A stretch of DNA of 64,000 nucleotides from Capsulimonadaceae bacterium (GTDB taxonomy: Bacteria > Armatimonadota > Armatimonadia > Armatimonadales > Capsulimonadaceae): the NCBI GenBank assembly GCA_031292625.1, contig JARLGU010000051.1:99618-163617 (forward strand), read 5' to 3'. The notes below the pieces were generated by a model that saw nothing but the letters and a program-made list of their open reading frames with translations, did no database searches and was not told where the DNA came from. Below, one piece after another: positions 17,901 through 26,103 of this stretch (the first letter of the stretch is position 1; each line of letters opens with the position of its first letter). Position numbers and translations under genes: made by a program.

Positions 17901-18899
17901 AGCGCCGGACGCGGCGGGCTGGTATGGGCGCTGTGGCATATCGTACGCGCCCGGAGCCGAATTGTTCTGCGGTATGCCCGATGTTTGCGACTGCGAGGAC
18001 GGCTGACGCTGCGTGGCCTGCGGAGTTGTTCGCATGAAGGACTGCGCGTTGTCGCCTTGCGCGCTGTCCTGATCGCGCGAGGTCGCCGTTTGATCCGTCT
18101 GCCCTAGCGTTCCCGCGGATTGGGCTGCGGAGGTCTGGTTCGTTATGTCGGCGCTGTCCGATCCTGTTGTCTGGCGTCCGGTTGCGTCGACAGCGTACGC
18201 GCTCTGATTGTTACCCGGCGTGGAAAGTCCCCGGTATTGTTGGGCTGCGCTGTTTTGCGTAGCGTCGTAGGGTTCTCGTTGCGAAATCTCTGGGATCAGT
18301 GTATCGCTTGTGGCATAGGGCGAACGAAGTCCGGTTGTTGCCGTGGTATCCGGGGTTCCCGTGTATTGGCGTTGTTGCCGCTGCGGCGCGTAGACGGGAG
18401 GCGGCATGAATTGGCGCTGCAGCGCGAGCCGCCTGGCCGAGATAAGCTGGCGCGTGGCCGAAAAGAAGTCATAGCCGAACAGCGGGAGAAAACCCTTTCC
18501 GCGCGGCGTGTTTCTCAGCGCGGGATCGGTGAACGGGCTGTTTGCATCAGGATTGCCGTCGCCATTTCGAGACTCCGGCAGCCGGGGCGCGGTGTTGGTC
18601 TTGTTGGCATAATAAGCCGCCGGGTTGGTTGTCCGATTATTGTAGTCTTGAAGGATGAGCGGGTTTGACGGCTTGGGTGATCGCGGCGCATTCGGATCGA
18701 CCGGAATGTAATTGGGGTCAGCCGCAGGCCTTTCCGTACTCTGATCCACTGGAGTGGTTTGTACGTTTGATTGGTTCGGCGTGTTCGAAATGTCCCGCGG
18801 ATCGGGGCGAACGGCAACCGCCGTCACCGTGGCGGCCACGGCGAGCATGGAGACGGACAAGACAACGCGACGTTTCATGGACGTATAGTGGGTTTTCAT
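14982..18899 (-). CDS. Large polysaccharide-export (Wza-like) protein with multiple SLBB domains
   Basis: About 1305 residues, two to three times usual Wza length. A signal-anchor segment (VVLSVSMLAVAATVTAVAV) is followed by ~430 residues rich in Gln, Ser, Asn, Pro and Tyr, predicted disordered. Then comes a Poly_export/Wza domain (PNYQLNPGDTVTIRVW) and about six SLBB-type repeats, each beginning like VTVSGEAFAPGTY, VSVRGEVRHPAIY, VTVDGAVDQPGDY, VTVRGAVQRPGSY or VTIRGRVNAPGVY and closing with a GDxI element. The C terminus ends in a hydrophobic stretch (LSNVAIVIAVLNKLL). ATG 18899 is chosen because it leads into the signal segment, though no ribosome site is seen; ATG 18878 is an alternative. 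It should form or line an outer-envelope exopolysaccharide channel. No synthesis genes flank it. Confidence 0.87.
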   Translation of the reverse strand: MKTHYTSMKRRVVLSVSMLAVAATVTAVAVRPDPRDISNTPNQSNVQTTPVDQSTERPAADPNYIPVDPNAPRSPKPSNPLILQDYNNRTTNPAAYYANKTNTAPRLPESRNGDGNPDANSPFTDPALRNTPRGKGFLPLFGYDFFSATRQLISARRLALQRQFMPPPVYAPQRQQRQYTGTPDTTATTGLRSPYATSDTLIPEISQREPYDATQNSAAQQYRGLSTPGNNQSAYAVDATGRQTTGSDSADITNQTSAAQSAGTLGQTDQTATSRDQDSAQGDNAQSFMRTTPQATQRQPSSQSQTSGIPQNNSAPGAYDMPQRPYQPAASGAYAPAAFDQTIPTLDPYYYQTHDATAQQNVPPGSARYSYANPQVVQQPPYSAATTSVAQGQDRGQNPVAPGNELTNQSGTAVMNGAASLSQPQGVAQTTAPYYDQSQSIVQPQSGAQTQAYAPQTAQSSIDAYHEIADPLSQLFRNVQQSLPPNYQLNPGDTVTIRVWSPTIPMREFTRTIDSRGMVYLTDIGAQVIRGLSAAQVENQLRAKLQRVYRGMDVAVTLSELRTMTVTVSGEAFAPGTYTVPAGTSAFNLLYAAGGPTLEGSLRRIEVRRNGLIAGEVDLYGFILGGGDKADISLQPGDIIYIPQRVSRVSVRGEVRHPAIYEVKDDESLADVVKFAGGVKPSGVGQRIELNTFQPGAARLIKDVDLVDNNAQKATPVYDGDNVEVFSVRNIIMNRVTVDGAVDQPGDYALTPGMRVSDLILRARGPVEDAYTTRADLYRWNEDNTLTLLPIDIEKALEHDTASDVALARWDRIHVYTREEVSWTGRREVTVRGAVQRPGSYYRSDNMHAKDLLLQAGGTLSDAYLDRAVLLHQRPDGSFSYDYISIAETLKDGGDAGPEIKDNDILAVYKTGEAQFTPDHMVTIRGRVNAPGVYPRGEGMRLHDILQLAGGYTQGAGFQVMVTHPARITENGSGAGAGSQSTIMVNLDSQRNLPATKDVLLLDGDVVTVQGIGGIYTSVRVVTIGGAVARPGPVPITPTMRISDAVKLAGGLLPAAYPNGAEFVRNPTFMTTATQQSITETIKRLNDLLNQSEYRREQARSDVERLQAIQSGGSSTVAAPAALGGLLGGAASTSSNPLPAGATNNLQQRELVSQARILTPQELVPNGNLAINLGAALEHPGGRDDLPLMDGDTITVPERPTSVQVIGAVFNSRGVLFAPGKTINYYIDQAGGFSPDAAQDRIEIIHIGGGLVKAYKSYSLQPGDVILVPTKVLAASIEKHRSAWSDALGQLSNVAIVIAVLNKLL

Positions 18900-19068
18900 G
18901 GGTATCACAAAGCGCAACAAGATTGGCGGCATCGTACAGGAGATTCTTAATTGAGAAGTATACCACAACCGTAGTTTGCGCCAAAACAGAGGTTTCCGAT
19001 TGTGAGATCTCTAATCGGAGATCAACGAGCGTACTCGATTTGCGTCGTATCCTTGCTAGGAGCCACAC

Positions 19069-19911
19069 ATGTTGTTTGCCGAACTTGACTTGACTCCGCC
19101 AACCTCGGGCGGAGTGGCGCTTTATCCGGCCGGGGCGACGTTTGGCCCAAGGCGCATGCGTGAATGGGAGTTTGTCTGGATCATGCAGGGGGATACTCGC
19201 TATTATTGTGACGGCGTGGCTGTCGATGCGCCAACCGGATCGATCGTGTTGTGCCGTCCGAGCACGACGGATTCCTTTCAGTGGGACCGCAAACGCGAGA
19301 CTCGCCATGCCTATTTTCATTTTGGCGTGCGGTCTCTTCCGGCTGCGTGGGCGAACTCCGGCTGGCCGCTCTCGCGCGACCCGCTGGATGGCGACCTGTT
19401 GGTCGTATTGTTCCGGTACGTCCTTACGCGATTGGATCGAGGCGACCCGGATGAGGTTACGCTGGCAATTGCACAAATGCTCGCGGCGTATCGTTCCGGC
19501 GACCGGTCAACCGACCTGAGAGGACAGTCCGCCCATTCGACGGCGGTGACCATGGTTTGCGACTATATTCGCAGGCGGCTCGACGAAGCGCCGTCTGAGC
19601 CGATTTCGCTGACGGACATGGCTGATGTCGCGCACGTGACGCCGGCGCACTTGTGCCGGTTGTTCCAGGCGGCGCTGGGGCAGCCTCCCGGGCGGCTCGT
19701 CCGGAGCGCCAGGCTCGACCGCGCGGCAACGCTCGTGACGCACAGCAACTATTCCATCACGGAGATCGCCGATCTGTGCGGGTATGCCAATCCGTTCCAC
19801 TTTTCCCGTCGCTTCAAAGATGCTTTTGGACAGTCGCCTACCGTGGTTCGGCAGCAGATCCGGGATGGCAGCCTGACGTCGCTTCCGTCCTTGCCGCGCG
19901 ACAATTCGTAG
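19069..19911 (+). CDS. AraC-family regulator
   Basis: A 280-residue regulator: an N-terminal cupin-like sensor (about 15-100, EFVWIMQGDTRYYCDG) and a C-terminal double HTH (about 165-265, LTDMADVAHVTPAHLCRLF, then ITEIADLCGYANPFHFSRRF). The start follows AGGAG (19058-19062). It is divergent from the polysaccharide-export gene across ~170 bp, so it may control that gene and itself, though no operator was recognised. AraC proteins of this layout usually sense sugars. It converges with trmFO with 17 bp between the stops. Confidence 0.93.
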   Translation: MLFAELDLTPPTSGGVALYPAGATFGPRRMREWEFVWIMQGDTRYYCDGVAVDAPTGSIVLCRPSTTDSFQWDRKRETRHAYFHFGVRSLPAAWANSGWPLSRDPLDGDLLVVLFRYVLTRLDRGDPDEVTLAIAQMLAAYRSGDRSTDLRGQSAHSTAVTMVCDYIRRRLDEAPSEPISLTDMADVAHVTPAHLCRLFQAALGQPPGRLVRSARLDRAATLVTHSNYSITEIADLCGYANPFHFSRRFKDAFGQSPTVVRQQIRDGSLTSLPSLPRDNS

Positions 19912-19928
19912 CGGCGGCAAGTCGCCTT

Positions 19929-21302
19929 CTATTCCTCGCCGGACGCGTCGTCCGCGACCGTTGAAGGCGCCGGGGGGCGTCGCAACTTCGCTTCGTTCCC
20001 GAGATCAGGGTGATTCTCGAGGGCCTCCAGCGCGCGCGCCGCATACCGCCTTGCCTTTTCACGCTTGTCGCGGATGGAGACGTCCAGCGGCGGAATAATG
20101 CCCCAGTTGGAGTTCATCGGCTGGAAGTCCTTGCCTTCGTACGCCGAGACATAATCGCACAGCGAGCCAAGCATCGTCACGCCCGGCATCGCAAGCAGTG
20201 GAAGCGCCATTGCCAGACGCGCGGCGTTGCGGCCGGCCAGGATGCCCGTCGCTGCGGATTCGACGTACCCTTCGACTCCGGTGATCTGTCCGGCGAAGAA
20301 GACATTGGGGCGATCACGCATCTGAAGCGTCGCATTCAGCAGGCTTGGCGAGTGGATGTAGGTGTTGCGGTGGATGACGCCATACCGGACAAACTCGGCG
20401 TTTTCGAGACCGGGGATCATCCGGAAGACGCGCTTCTGCTCGCCCCATTTCATCCGGGTCTGGAATCCGACCATCGAATAGAGCGTCGCCGCGAGGTTCT
20501 CCTGGCGAAGCTGCAGTACGGCCCAGGGGCGGCGGCCTGTTCGCGGATCGGTCAGGCCGACCGGTTTCATCGGGCCGAACGAAAGCGTCTTCGGACCGCG
20601 CGCGGCCAATACTTCGATCGGAAGGCAGCCCTCAAAGTACCGGGTCGACGCCTCGTGTTCGTGCGCGGGAGCAAGCTCGGCATGGAGCAGCGCATCATGG
20701 AACGCCTCGTACTCCTCCCGGTTCATCGGACAGTTGAGATAGGCCGCGTCGCCCTTATCATAGCGGGATTGCACGAACGCCTTCTCGCGATCGATTGTTG
20801 AGGCATCGATCGTCGGCGCCACCGCGTCGTAGAAGAAGAGTTGCTGAGCTCCCGTCAGTTTGCCGATCGACTCGGCGAGCGCCTGGGATGTGAGCGGCCC
20901 CGTCGCGATAACCGTCGGAGCGCTGTCATCGATCTCCGTGCATTCCTCGCGAACGATCGTCAGTCTTGGATGCGCGGCAAGCCGCTCCGTCACCGCCTGC
21001 GAAAACAGGATGCGATCCACCGCGAGCGCTTCGCCCGCCGGGACCTGCGCCGCCTGCGCGCATTCGATGATCAACGACCCGAGGCGTCTCATCTCTTCTT
21101 TGAGGAGCCCCGCGCCATTTGTGAGCAGGCTGCTCTTGAGCGAATTGGAGCAAACAAGTTCCGCGAAGCGATCCGTCTCGTGCACTCCCGTCGAGCGCGA
21201 CGGCCGCATCTCGTAAAGCGTGACGTGCGCTCCCGCCTCAAGCGCCTGCCACGCCGCTTCCGCTCCCGCGAGCCCTCCGCCGATGACTGTGATCCGATCC
21301 AT
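19929..21302 (-). CDS. trmFO: Folate/FAD-dependent tRNA (uracil-54-C5)-methyltransferase
   Basis: A 457-residue cytosolic flavoenzyme forming ribothymidine at tRNA position 54 with methylenetetrahydrofolate. The N-terminal FAD dinucleotide motif ([15 protein letters not shown]), the family block [40 protein letters not shown] and [19 protein letters not shown] are all visible. Length is typical. The start is an ATG without an evident ribosome site, 44 bp after the stop of the nucleotidase-like gene on the same strand, so the two may share a transcript. Confidence 0.96.
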   Translation of the reverse strand: MDRITVIGGGLAGAEAAWQALEAGAHVTLYEMRPSRSTGVHETDRFAELVCSNSLKSSLLTNGAGLLKEEMRRLGSLIIECAQAAQVPAGEALAVDRILFSQAVTERLAAHPRLTIVREECTEIDDSAPTVIATGPLTSQALAESIGKLTGAQQLFFYDAVAPTIDASTIDREKAFVQSRYDKGDAAYLNCPMNREEYEAFHDALLHAELAPAHEHEASTRYFEGCLPIEVLAARGPKTLSFGPMKPVGLTDPRTGRRPWAVLQLRQENLAATLYSMVGFQTRMKWGEQKRVFRMIPGLENAEFVRYGVIHRNTYIHSPSLLNATLQMRDRPNVFFAGQITGVEGYVESAATGILAGRNAARLAMALPLLAMPGVTMLGSLCDYVSAYEGKDFQPMNSNWGIIPPLDVSIRDKREKARRYAARALEALENHPDLGNEAKLRRPPAPSTVADDASGEE

Positions 21303-21346
21303 TTGTTAGTGCTTTCAATACGAGAGTTCGACGGACCCGCTTGCCG

Positions 21347-22849
21347 CTACCGTCGTTTACCCAGATACGCCATCGTGACATCGCGGACGTCCTGGCCGGT
21401 ATCCTGAATTGCGGTCGCAGGGATGCCGGCGGTCGAATGGGCTATGAAGTCGACGAGAGCGACCTTGTATGTCTTGTCGGGGTCGATCTCGTCGGGCTTG
21501 CCCGCGACGACCAGACCGGGGACGTGGTCGATAAGTCCCTTCAGCTGCCTCCCGCTCAGCGTCGCAATGACGACATCGTTGTGGAACGGCATGGCGGCGA
21601 AGATATCGCGCCGCGTGACGGCAATCTGATGGAAGGATGCGAACAGACCCGCGCCCGACGGATTGAGAGCATAGTCCGCGCCTGTCTCGGCCCGCATCGC
21701 GTCGACGATCGCACGCGTTGTCTGTCGCTGCCGGTCGGAGGGCGATTTGCCGATGGAACTCAAACGTCCGACGATCTGGTCGAACGGCGCGACGTAGGGC
21801 GCAATGGCCTTCTCGACATCGCTCGCGGATGCGAGGGTGGGGCCGATGGGCAGGAGCTCGTATTCGTAAGCGCTCAGATGCCATGCGCCGCCTTCGCCAC
21901 GCGAGAAATGCAGGTCGAAGCGGCCCAGGTCCACGCCAAATTCGCCGTCCTGAACGATTGGAACCGCAACGCCATCGGTGTTTTTCGTGTCGATAGCCTT
22001 ATAGAGAAACGTGTGCGAGTCGCCGCCGACAATGGCATCGATCCCGCTGGTTTTGGCCGCGAGCACTTGATCGTCATCTACGCCAAGATGCGTCACCGCG
22101 ACAAGCACATCGCAGTGTTTGCGCGCCTCGGGAACCCATTCGCGCGCGGCGTCGACCGGATCGATGAATGTCAAGCCCTTCGTCTGCGGATAGCTGCTGG
22201 AGCGCGGAGTCGTGAAGCCGATGAACCCGACGCGGACGCCCTGGAACACGCGGACGACATACGGTTGCACGCCAGTAAGGAAGGCCTTCTTGCCGTCGAC
22301 GACATTCGCGCAGATCCACGGAAACCGCGAGCGCTTGACGACCTGATCGAGGGCTTCTTGCGAGCCCGCCGCGTTTTCGCGGTCCACGCCGTCGAATGCC
22401 TTGAATTCGTTATTACCGATTGCCGCGAGTTCGTAGCCGACCGCGTTCATCGCCTCGACATCGGCGATCCCGAGGTAGGCGTTCCAGAACGGTCCGCGCG
22501 TGAAGATGTCGCCGCTATCGATGAGCATGGTCGGGTTATGGATGCTTGCGCGTAGCGAGCGCACGAGCGTCGCCCGCCGCGCCGCGCCGCCGCGAGACGG
22601 CTCTTCGGTGTTCGATCGGCCGGTCTCGGTGTATGGAAACGGCACGATGTGGCCATGCAAATCGTTGTCGTGCAGCAGGGTCAACGTCAGCGAAGCCGGC
22701 TGAACGGGCGCGGAGACGGAGAGCGACGGCGCACCGGCAAGGCAGCCCGCTACACAGGCAAGCACGAGGAACAGCGTGCGCGCCCCGTGGCCGAACGGCG
22801 GCGCGGTGCGGCGGCTAATCGTATTGGTCGTGCGATCAAATGAAGGCAT
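21347..22849 (-). CDS. Secreted 5'-nucleotidase/UshA-family metallophosphoesterase
   Basis: A 500-residue exported enzyme. After a signal segment (TLFLVLACVAGCLAGAPSLS) comes the metallophosphatase domain with LLHDNDLHGHI, DSGDIFTRGP, IGNNEFKAF, VTHLGVDDD and GGDSHTFL, giving the two-metal ligands. The C-terminal 5'-nucleotidase domain has GADYALNPSGAG and FHNDVVIATLSGRQLKGLI. The family hydrolyses nucleotides or nucleotide sugars outside the cytoplasm. ATG 22849 is chosen for GGGAG six bases upstream and the signal peptide just after; a longer frame to 23011 lacks such a site. The gene runs into trmFO. Confidence 0.9.
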   Translation of the reverse strand: MPSFDRTTNTISRRTAPPFGHGARTLFLVLACVAGCLAGAPSLSVSAPVQPASLTLTLLHDNDLHGHIVPFPYTETGRSNTEEPSRGGAARRATLVRSLRASIHNPTMLIDSGDIFTRGPFWNAYLGIADVEAMNAVGYELAAIGNNEFKAFDGVDRENAAGSQEALDQVVKRSRFPWICANVVDGKKAFLTGVQPYVVRVFQGVRVGFIGFTTPRSSSYPQTKGLTFIDPVDAAREWVPEARKHCDVLVAVTHLGVDDDQVLAAKTSGIDAIVGGDSHTFLYKAIDTKNTDGVAVPIVQDGEFGVDLGRFDLHFSRGEGGAWHLSAYEYELLPIGPTLASASDVEKAIAPYVAPFDQIVGRLSSIGKSPSDRQRQTTRAIVDAMRAETGADYALNPSGAGLFASFHQIAVTRRDIFAAMPFHNDVVIATLSGRQLKGLIDHVPGLVVAGKPDEIDPDKTYKVALVDFIAHSTAGIPATAIQDTGQDVRDVTMAYLGKRR

Positions 22850-22997
22850 AACATCTCCCTCCCCGCCCGCAAGGCGGAACGCAAACATGATACCAGGTAG
22901 CGTGGCATGGAACGGAATGGCGGGCGGCCAGGCGTTTCGCGGTAAATGCCGCCTGGGTTTGCAGAGCGTCCTGCGGACCGGATTGAAACCGGTCCTA

Positions 22998-23708
22998 TCA
23001 AGGGCGTGCAACCCTCCGCAAAGCCGTAGGGTTCGGCGGCGGCGGGGCGGCGACTATGAGCTTTGCAATTTCGTCCTGCTTTTCCCATCGCGCGTAGTCG
23101 AGAGCCGACCTTCCTTTGCGATCTGTCAGGTTGACGTTGGCTCGTCGAGCTAGAAGCAGTTTGACGCATTCCGTCTGGCCGTCGTCGGCCGCCTCCATCA
23201 ATGCTGTACGACCGGTCGTGGATTCTTGCGCGTTTACGTCCGCTCCTGCATCGCAGAGAAGGCGGGCGACCTCTAAGAAGCCGCGTGGTGCGGCGTAGTT
23301 GAGCGCAGTGTAACCATATTTCGAGGTGCGTGCATTTACATTCGCGTGTGCGCCGCAAATGAGTTTGACGGGTACCGGCTCGTTATGAGACGCGGCAAAT
23401 ATCAGCGCCGTATATCCGGCGGGCGTTGCTGCGCTGACGTTCGCGCCGCGCTCGATCAAGACTTTGGCACACTCGGGGTGACGCCAGTTGATAGCATACA
23501 TCAGGGCGGTATATCCGTGATGATCCTTTGCGTCTAGACCGCACCGAACTGTGGTGAGTGCCCTCACGCCCGTAATGCTGCCTCGCGCCGCGGCTGTCAT
23601 GATCGGCGTCTCGCCCAACTCGACGTAACACGTCGCGGGCGGTGTCGCGCAGACTGCGATAAGCCCGATAACGAGTGTGACAAAAATGGCGCGTCGGTCT
23701 TTGCTCAC
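22998..23708 (-). CDS. Exported ankyrin-repeat protein 1
   Basis: A 236-residue protein with an N-terminal signal segment (AIFVTLVIGLIAVCATPPA) and about five ankyrin repeats (GYTALMYAINWRHPECAKVLIERGANV, shortened here to its first part GYTALMYAINWRHPEC, then GYTALIFAASHNEP, GYTALNYAAPRG, GRTALMEAADDGQ, GRSALDYARWEKQ). The GTG start at 23708 lies three bases after the upstream ankyrin gene's stop, with AAGG in the overlap, so translation is coupled. Ankyrin proteins bind partners and no catalytic domain is visible. The C terminus is a proline-rich tail (APPPPNP). The partner is unknown. Confidence 0.8.
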   Translation of the reverse strand: MSKDRRAIFVTLVIGLIAVCATPPATCYVELGETPIMTAAARGSITGVRALTTVRCGLDAKDHHGYTALMYAINWRHPECAKVLIERGANVSAATPAGYTALIFAASHNEPVPVKLICGAHANVNARTSKYGYTALNYAAPRGFLEVARLLCDAGADVNAQESTTGRTALMEAADDGQTECVKLLLARRANVNLTDRKGRSALDYARWEKQDEIAKLIVAAPPPPNPTALRRVARP

Positions 23709-23710
23709 GG

Positions 23711-24616
23711 TTAGCTGCCTTTCTTTACTGTTTGTTTCTTTTCCGCGTCTGCCAGCGCCTTCGCAATATCTGGGCGGCGACTGGCCACTGCATAGTCGAG
23801 AGCTGTGTGCCCTGCGTGATCGCGCTGGGTAACATTCGCGCCGTGAGCGAGAAGAAGCAAGGCGCACGCGGTGTTGCCTCCAATTGCCGAGCACATAAGC
23901 GCCGTCTTCCCTTCGTTTGTTAGAGCGTTTACATCAGCGCCGGAGCCAACGAGGGCGTTTGCGCAATCCGTCCTCCCGCGTTTCGCTGCGATCATGAGTG
24001 GCGTAACGCCCAGCTTGGTTTTAGCGTTCACGTTTGCTTGGCCCGCTATGAGTTCGTTCACGCTCGCGGAGCTTCCGCAGGCGACTGCATATATAAGTGC
24101 GCTTCCGCCCTCGTCATCACGGGCGTTCACATTGGCGCCGCGTGCCAGAAGCGCTTTAACCATGCCGGGACTGCCCCCAGAGCCGGACGCGTACATGAGA
24201 GCCGTGTGGCCGCTGGCCGATGCATTTGGATCTGCCCCGCCTGCGAGCAGGGCTACGACGAAGGCCGTATGTCTGCGACTAGCAGCGACGATCAGCGCGC
24301 ACATGTCATTTTGATCTCTTGCGTTAAGGGCGGCACCGTGCGCGATCAGGATCTTTGCACACTCAGGATTTCCGGTTACGGCTGCATAGCTTATCGGCGT
24401 GCCGCCGTTGCAACTTGTCGAGTTTGCATTCGCCCCTGCCGCAAGCAGAGCTTGCACAAGAAACGCATCGCCTGTCAACGACGCGGCAATGATTGGGGAG
24501 ACGCCGAATTTGCTGGCGCTTTGGCTGGCGATTAGCAAAAATATCACGATGCCAATGAGCCAAGGTGACTGGACTATGCTGATCAGACGTGCGGCGATAG
24601 TCTTTTCATTCATCAT
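23711..24616 (-). CDS. Exported or membrane-anchored ankyrin-repeat protein 2
   Basis: About 301 residues. A hydrophobic N-terminal segment (WLIGIVIFLLIASQSAS) precedes seven to eight ankyrin repeats (GVSPIIAASLTGDAF, GGTPISYAAVTGNPEC, GHTALMYASGSGGSPG, GVTPLMIAAKRGRTDC, GKTALMCSAIGGNTAC, GHTALDYAVASRRPD). The start is placed at the paired ATGs at 24616/24613, because the frame further upstream runs inside the S1/P1 nuclease gene; ribosome pairing is weak. It is a paralogue of the downstream ankyrin gene and makes a two-gene unit with it. Function is unknown beyond protein binding. Confidence 0.78.
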   Translation of the reverse strand: MMNEKTIAARLISIVQSPWLIGIVIFLLIASQSASKFGVSPIIAASLTGDAFLVQALLAAGANANSTSCNGGTPISYAAVTGNPECAKILIAHGAALNARDQNDMCALIVAASRRHTAFVVALLAGGADPNASASGHTALMYASGSGGSPGMVKALLARGANVNARDDEGGSALIYAVACGSSASVNELIAGQANVNAKTKLGVTPLMIAAKRGRTDCANALVGSGADVNALTNEGKTALMCSAIGGNTACALLLLAHGANVTQRDHAGHTALDYAVASRRPDIAKALADAEKKQTVKKGS

Positions 24617-24675
24617 ATCTACTCGGCCTTGAGTTTCTTGGCCCAGGCCACGCCCGAAAGTTGCTCGCATCTCCC

Positions 24676-25644
24676 CTACGGCCAGATTGCGTCCAGGAGG
24701 GCGGCGAGGCGATACCCGGCCTTTTCGATCTGCACCTGCGCGACGGGGAGCATGCCGGCGTCGTAGGTTGGGGTGGTCGTGATCTCGCAGCGCGTCACTT
24801 CGTTCTTGAAGACGTCGATATCGATGGGGCCGTAGCTGGCGATCCCGCCGTACGCCGTGCGCGCGGACGACAGCGTGTCGATGGCCCACTGCTCCGGCCA
24901 GGTGCGCGGGTCCCCGGAGGCGTTCCACGATGCCGCGTCGGCTGGTTTGATCGCCGCCTCCAGCGCATCGGCAGTTTGCTGGTCCGTGCGATGGTTCATG
25001 AGCTTCTTGACGAGCACGACGTCCCACCGCGCGTGCAACTCTTCGTTCTGCGTATAGAAGAGCTGATTGCCGCCGCGATCCGATGCCGCGGTTTTGGCCT
25101 GGACTGGATCCGTGATCAGCTTTCCGTTGCCCTTGTCGTCCTTTGTGAAATAGCCGCTTGAAACGTGCAGAGGCTGGTGAATGTCGCCTGCGAAGTGGAC
25201 GAGCAGCGCGAGGGCGTCGCGACGCGTGAGGGTATTCGATGGCGCTGCTTTTCCGCGCAGGGTATCGATGCAGCGGTGCATTGCCTGGACGATATCGTCA
25301 TCGCTTGCGAAGTCGCCCGGATAAGCGTATGCCGTCGTCCCCAGCGGAAGGTCGACGAAATGCCAGTGGCCGCTTGACGGGAATGTTTTGTTGAACGCGG
25401 CGGCTCGCGGATCGTTGGCCAGGGGACCCAAGTGACGTTTAGCTTCGCGGACTTCGTCTGCCCACGTCGAGACCGTGGCGAGGCTTTCGCCGGGAGCGAG
25501 GATCTGCGCGACGGCATCCTTGGCGTGCTGGTGAATGCGCGCCGTCGCAATCTGACCGACGATCACGTGGCCGTCGTGTCCCCACGCCAGCGCGGCGGCC
25601 GGCAGCGTCAGCAAAACGAGCGTCGATAGAATGAGCTTTTTCAT
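24676..25644 (-). CDS. Secreted S1/P1-family nuclease
   Basis: A 322-residue exported zinc nuclease. The signal peptide ends ALA^WGHDGH, placing the zinc-binding tryptophan and histidine at the mature N terminus as in P1 nuclease. Further ligands are plausible in STWADEVR, HWHFVDLPLG, HFAGDIHQPLHV and the late HARWD. S1/P1 enzymes cut single-stranded RNA/DNA and 3'-nucleotides and use three Zn2+. The ATG has a strong GGAGG site. With the nucleotidase-like enzyme nearby, the pair could salvage extracellular nucleic acid, which is inference. Confidence 0.92.
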   Translation of the reverse strand: MKKLILSTLVLLTLPAAALAWGHDGHVIVGQIATARIHQHAKDAVAQILAPGESLATVSTWADEVREAKRHLGPLANDPRAAAFNKTFPSSGHWHFVDLPLGTTAYAYPGDFASDDDIVQAMHRCIDTLRGKAAPSNTLTRRDALALLVHFAGDIHQPLHVSSGYFTKDDKGNGKLITDPVQAKTAASDRGGNQLFYTQNEELHARWDVVLVKKLMNHRTDQQTADALEAAIKPADAASWNASGDPRTWPEQWAIDTLSSARTAYGGIASYGPIDIDVFKNEVTRCEITTTPTYDAGMLPVAQVQIEKAGYRLAALLDAIWP

Positions 25645-25774
25645 GGGCGCCTCCGAGTTATTGTAGCGCCATGAGGGCAGGAAAACGATCCCGCCTCCCG
25701 TCGCGGCCGGGCAGACCGCTTGAGGGGGACCGCTTCGCGGCGTATTATCCGCGGGGTGCTTGGACGGTCCGGGG

Positions 25775-25980
25775 GATCGCATCTCCTAATATCAACGATT
25801 GTCACCGATATTGGCGCGGTTTCCGGCCGTGAACGACCGTCCTGAGATGTCAATCCCCATCAATGGGTCTGCCGCCTTACAAAATGCAGGCCGTCTACCG
25901 ATTAGGCCCGTTCACGGGCTTTCTCAACACAGGCCGGCCCTTTCAGGACCGGACTCGCGCCGCTGCTAACAGTTATAGAT
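25775..25980. repeat. Family A ~205-bp intergenic element, copy 1
   Basis: Nearly identical to 35714-35918 in the same orientation, from GATCGCATCT to about TAACAGTTATAG, with only scattered substitutions and one or two single-base indels. It includes a small hairpin followed by T-rich sequence (GCCCGTTCACGGGCTTTCT) and several GGCC-based pairings. I find no convincing reading frame in it and cannot assign it to a known RNA. It occupies most of the gap before apgM; the flanks (25645-25774, 25981-26103) hold only a TATAAT at 26034-26039. Confidence 0.85.
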
Positions 25981-26103
25981 ACGATCGCCCTGCTTAGACG
26001 GTCGATAAATCGGCCTCCGGTCGAAGCATGGTGTATAATCGTCACAGAATCCGCATGCGCTTTATTCGACGCATAGCGTGGTGGTTTTGCAGGAGCGCTG
26101 AAC

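Noticed and set aside
25824..25940. Possible peptide read through the family A elements
   Set aside because: Frames in the two copies differ in start and are disrupted by an indel, so a conserved peptide is unlikely.
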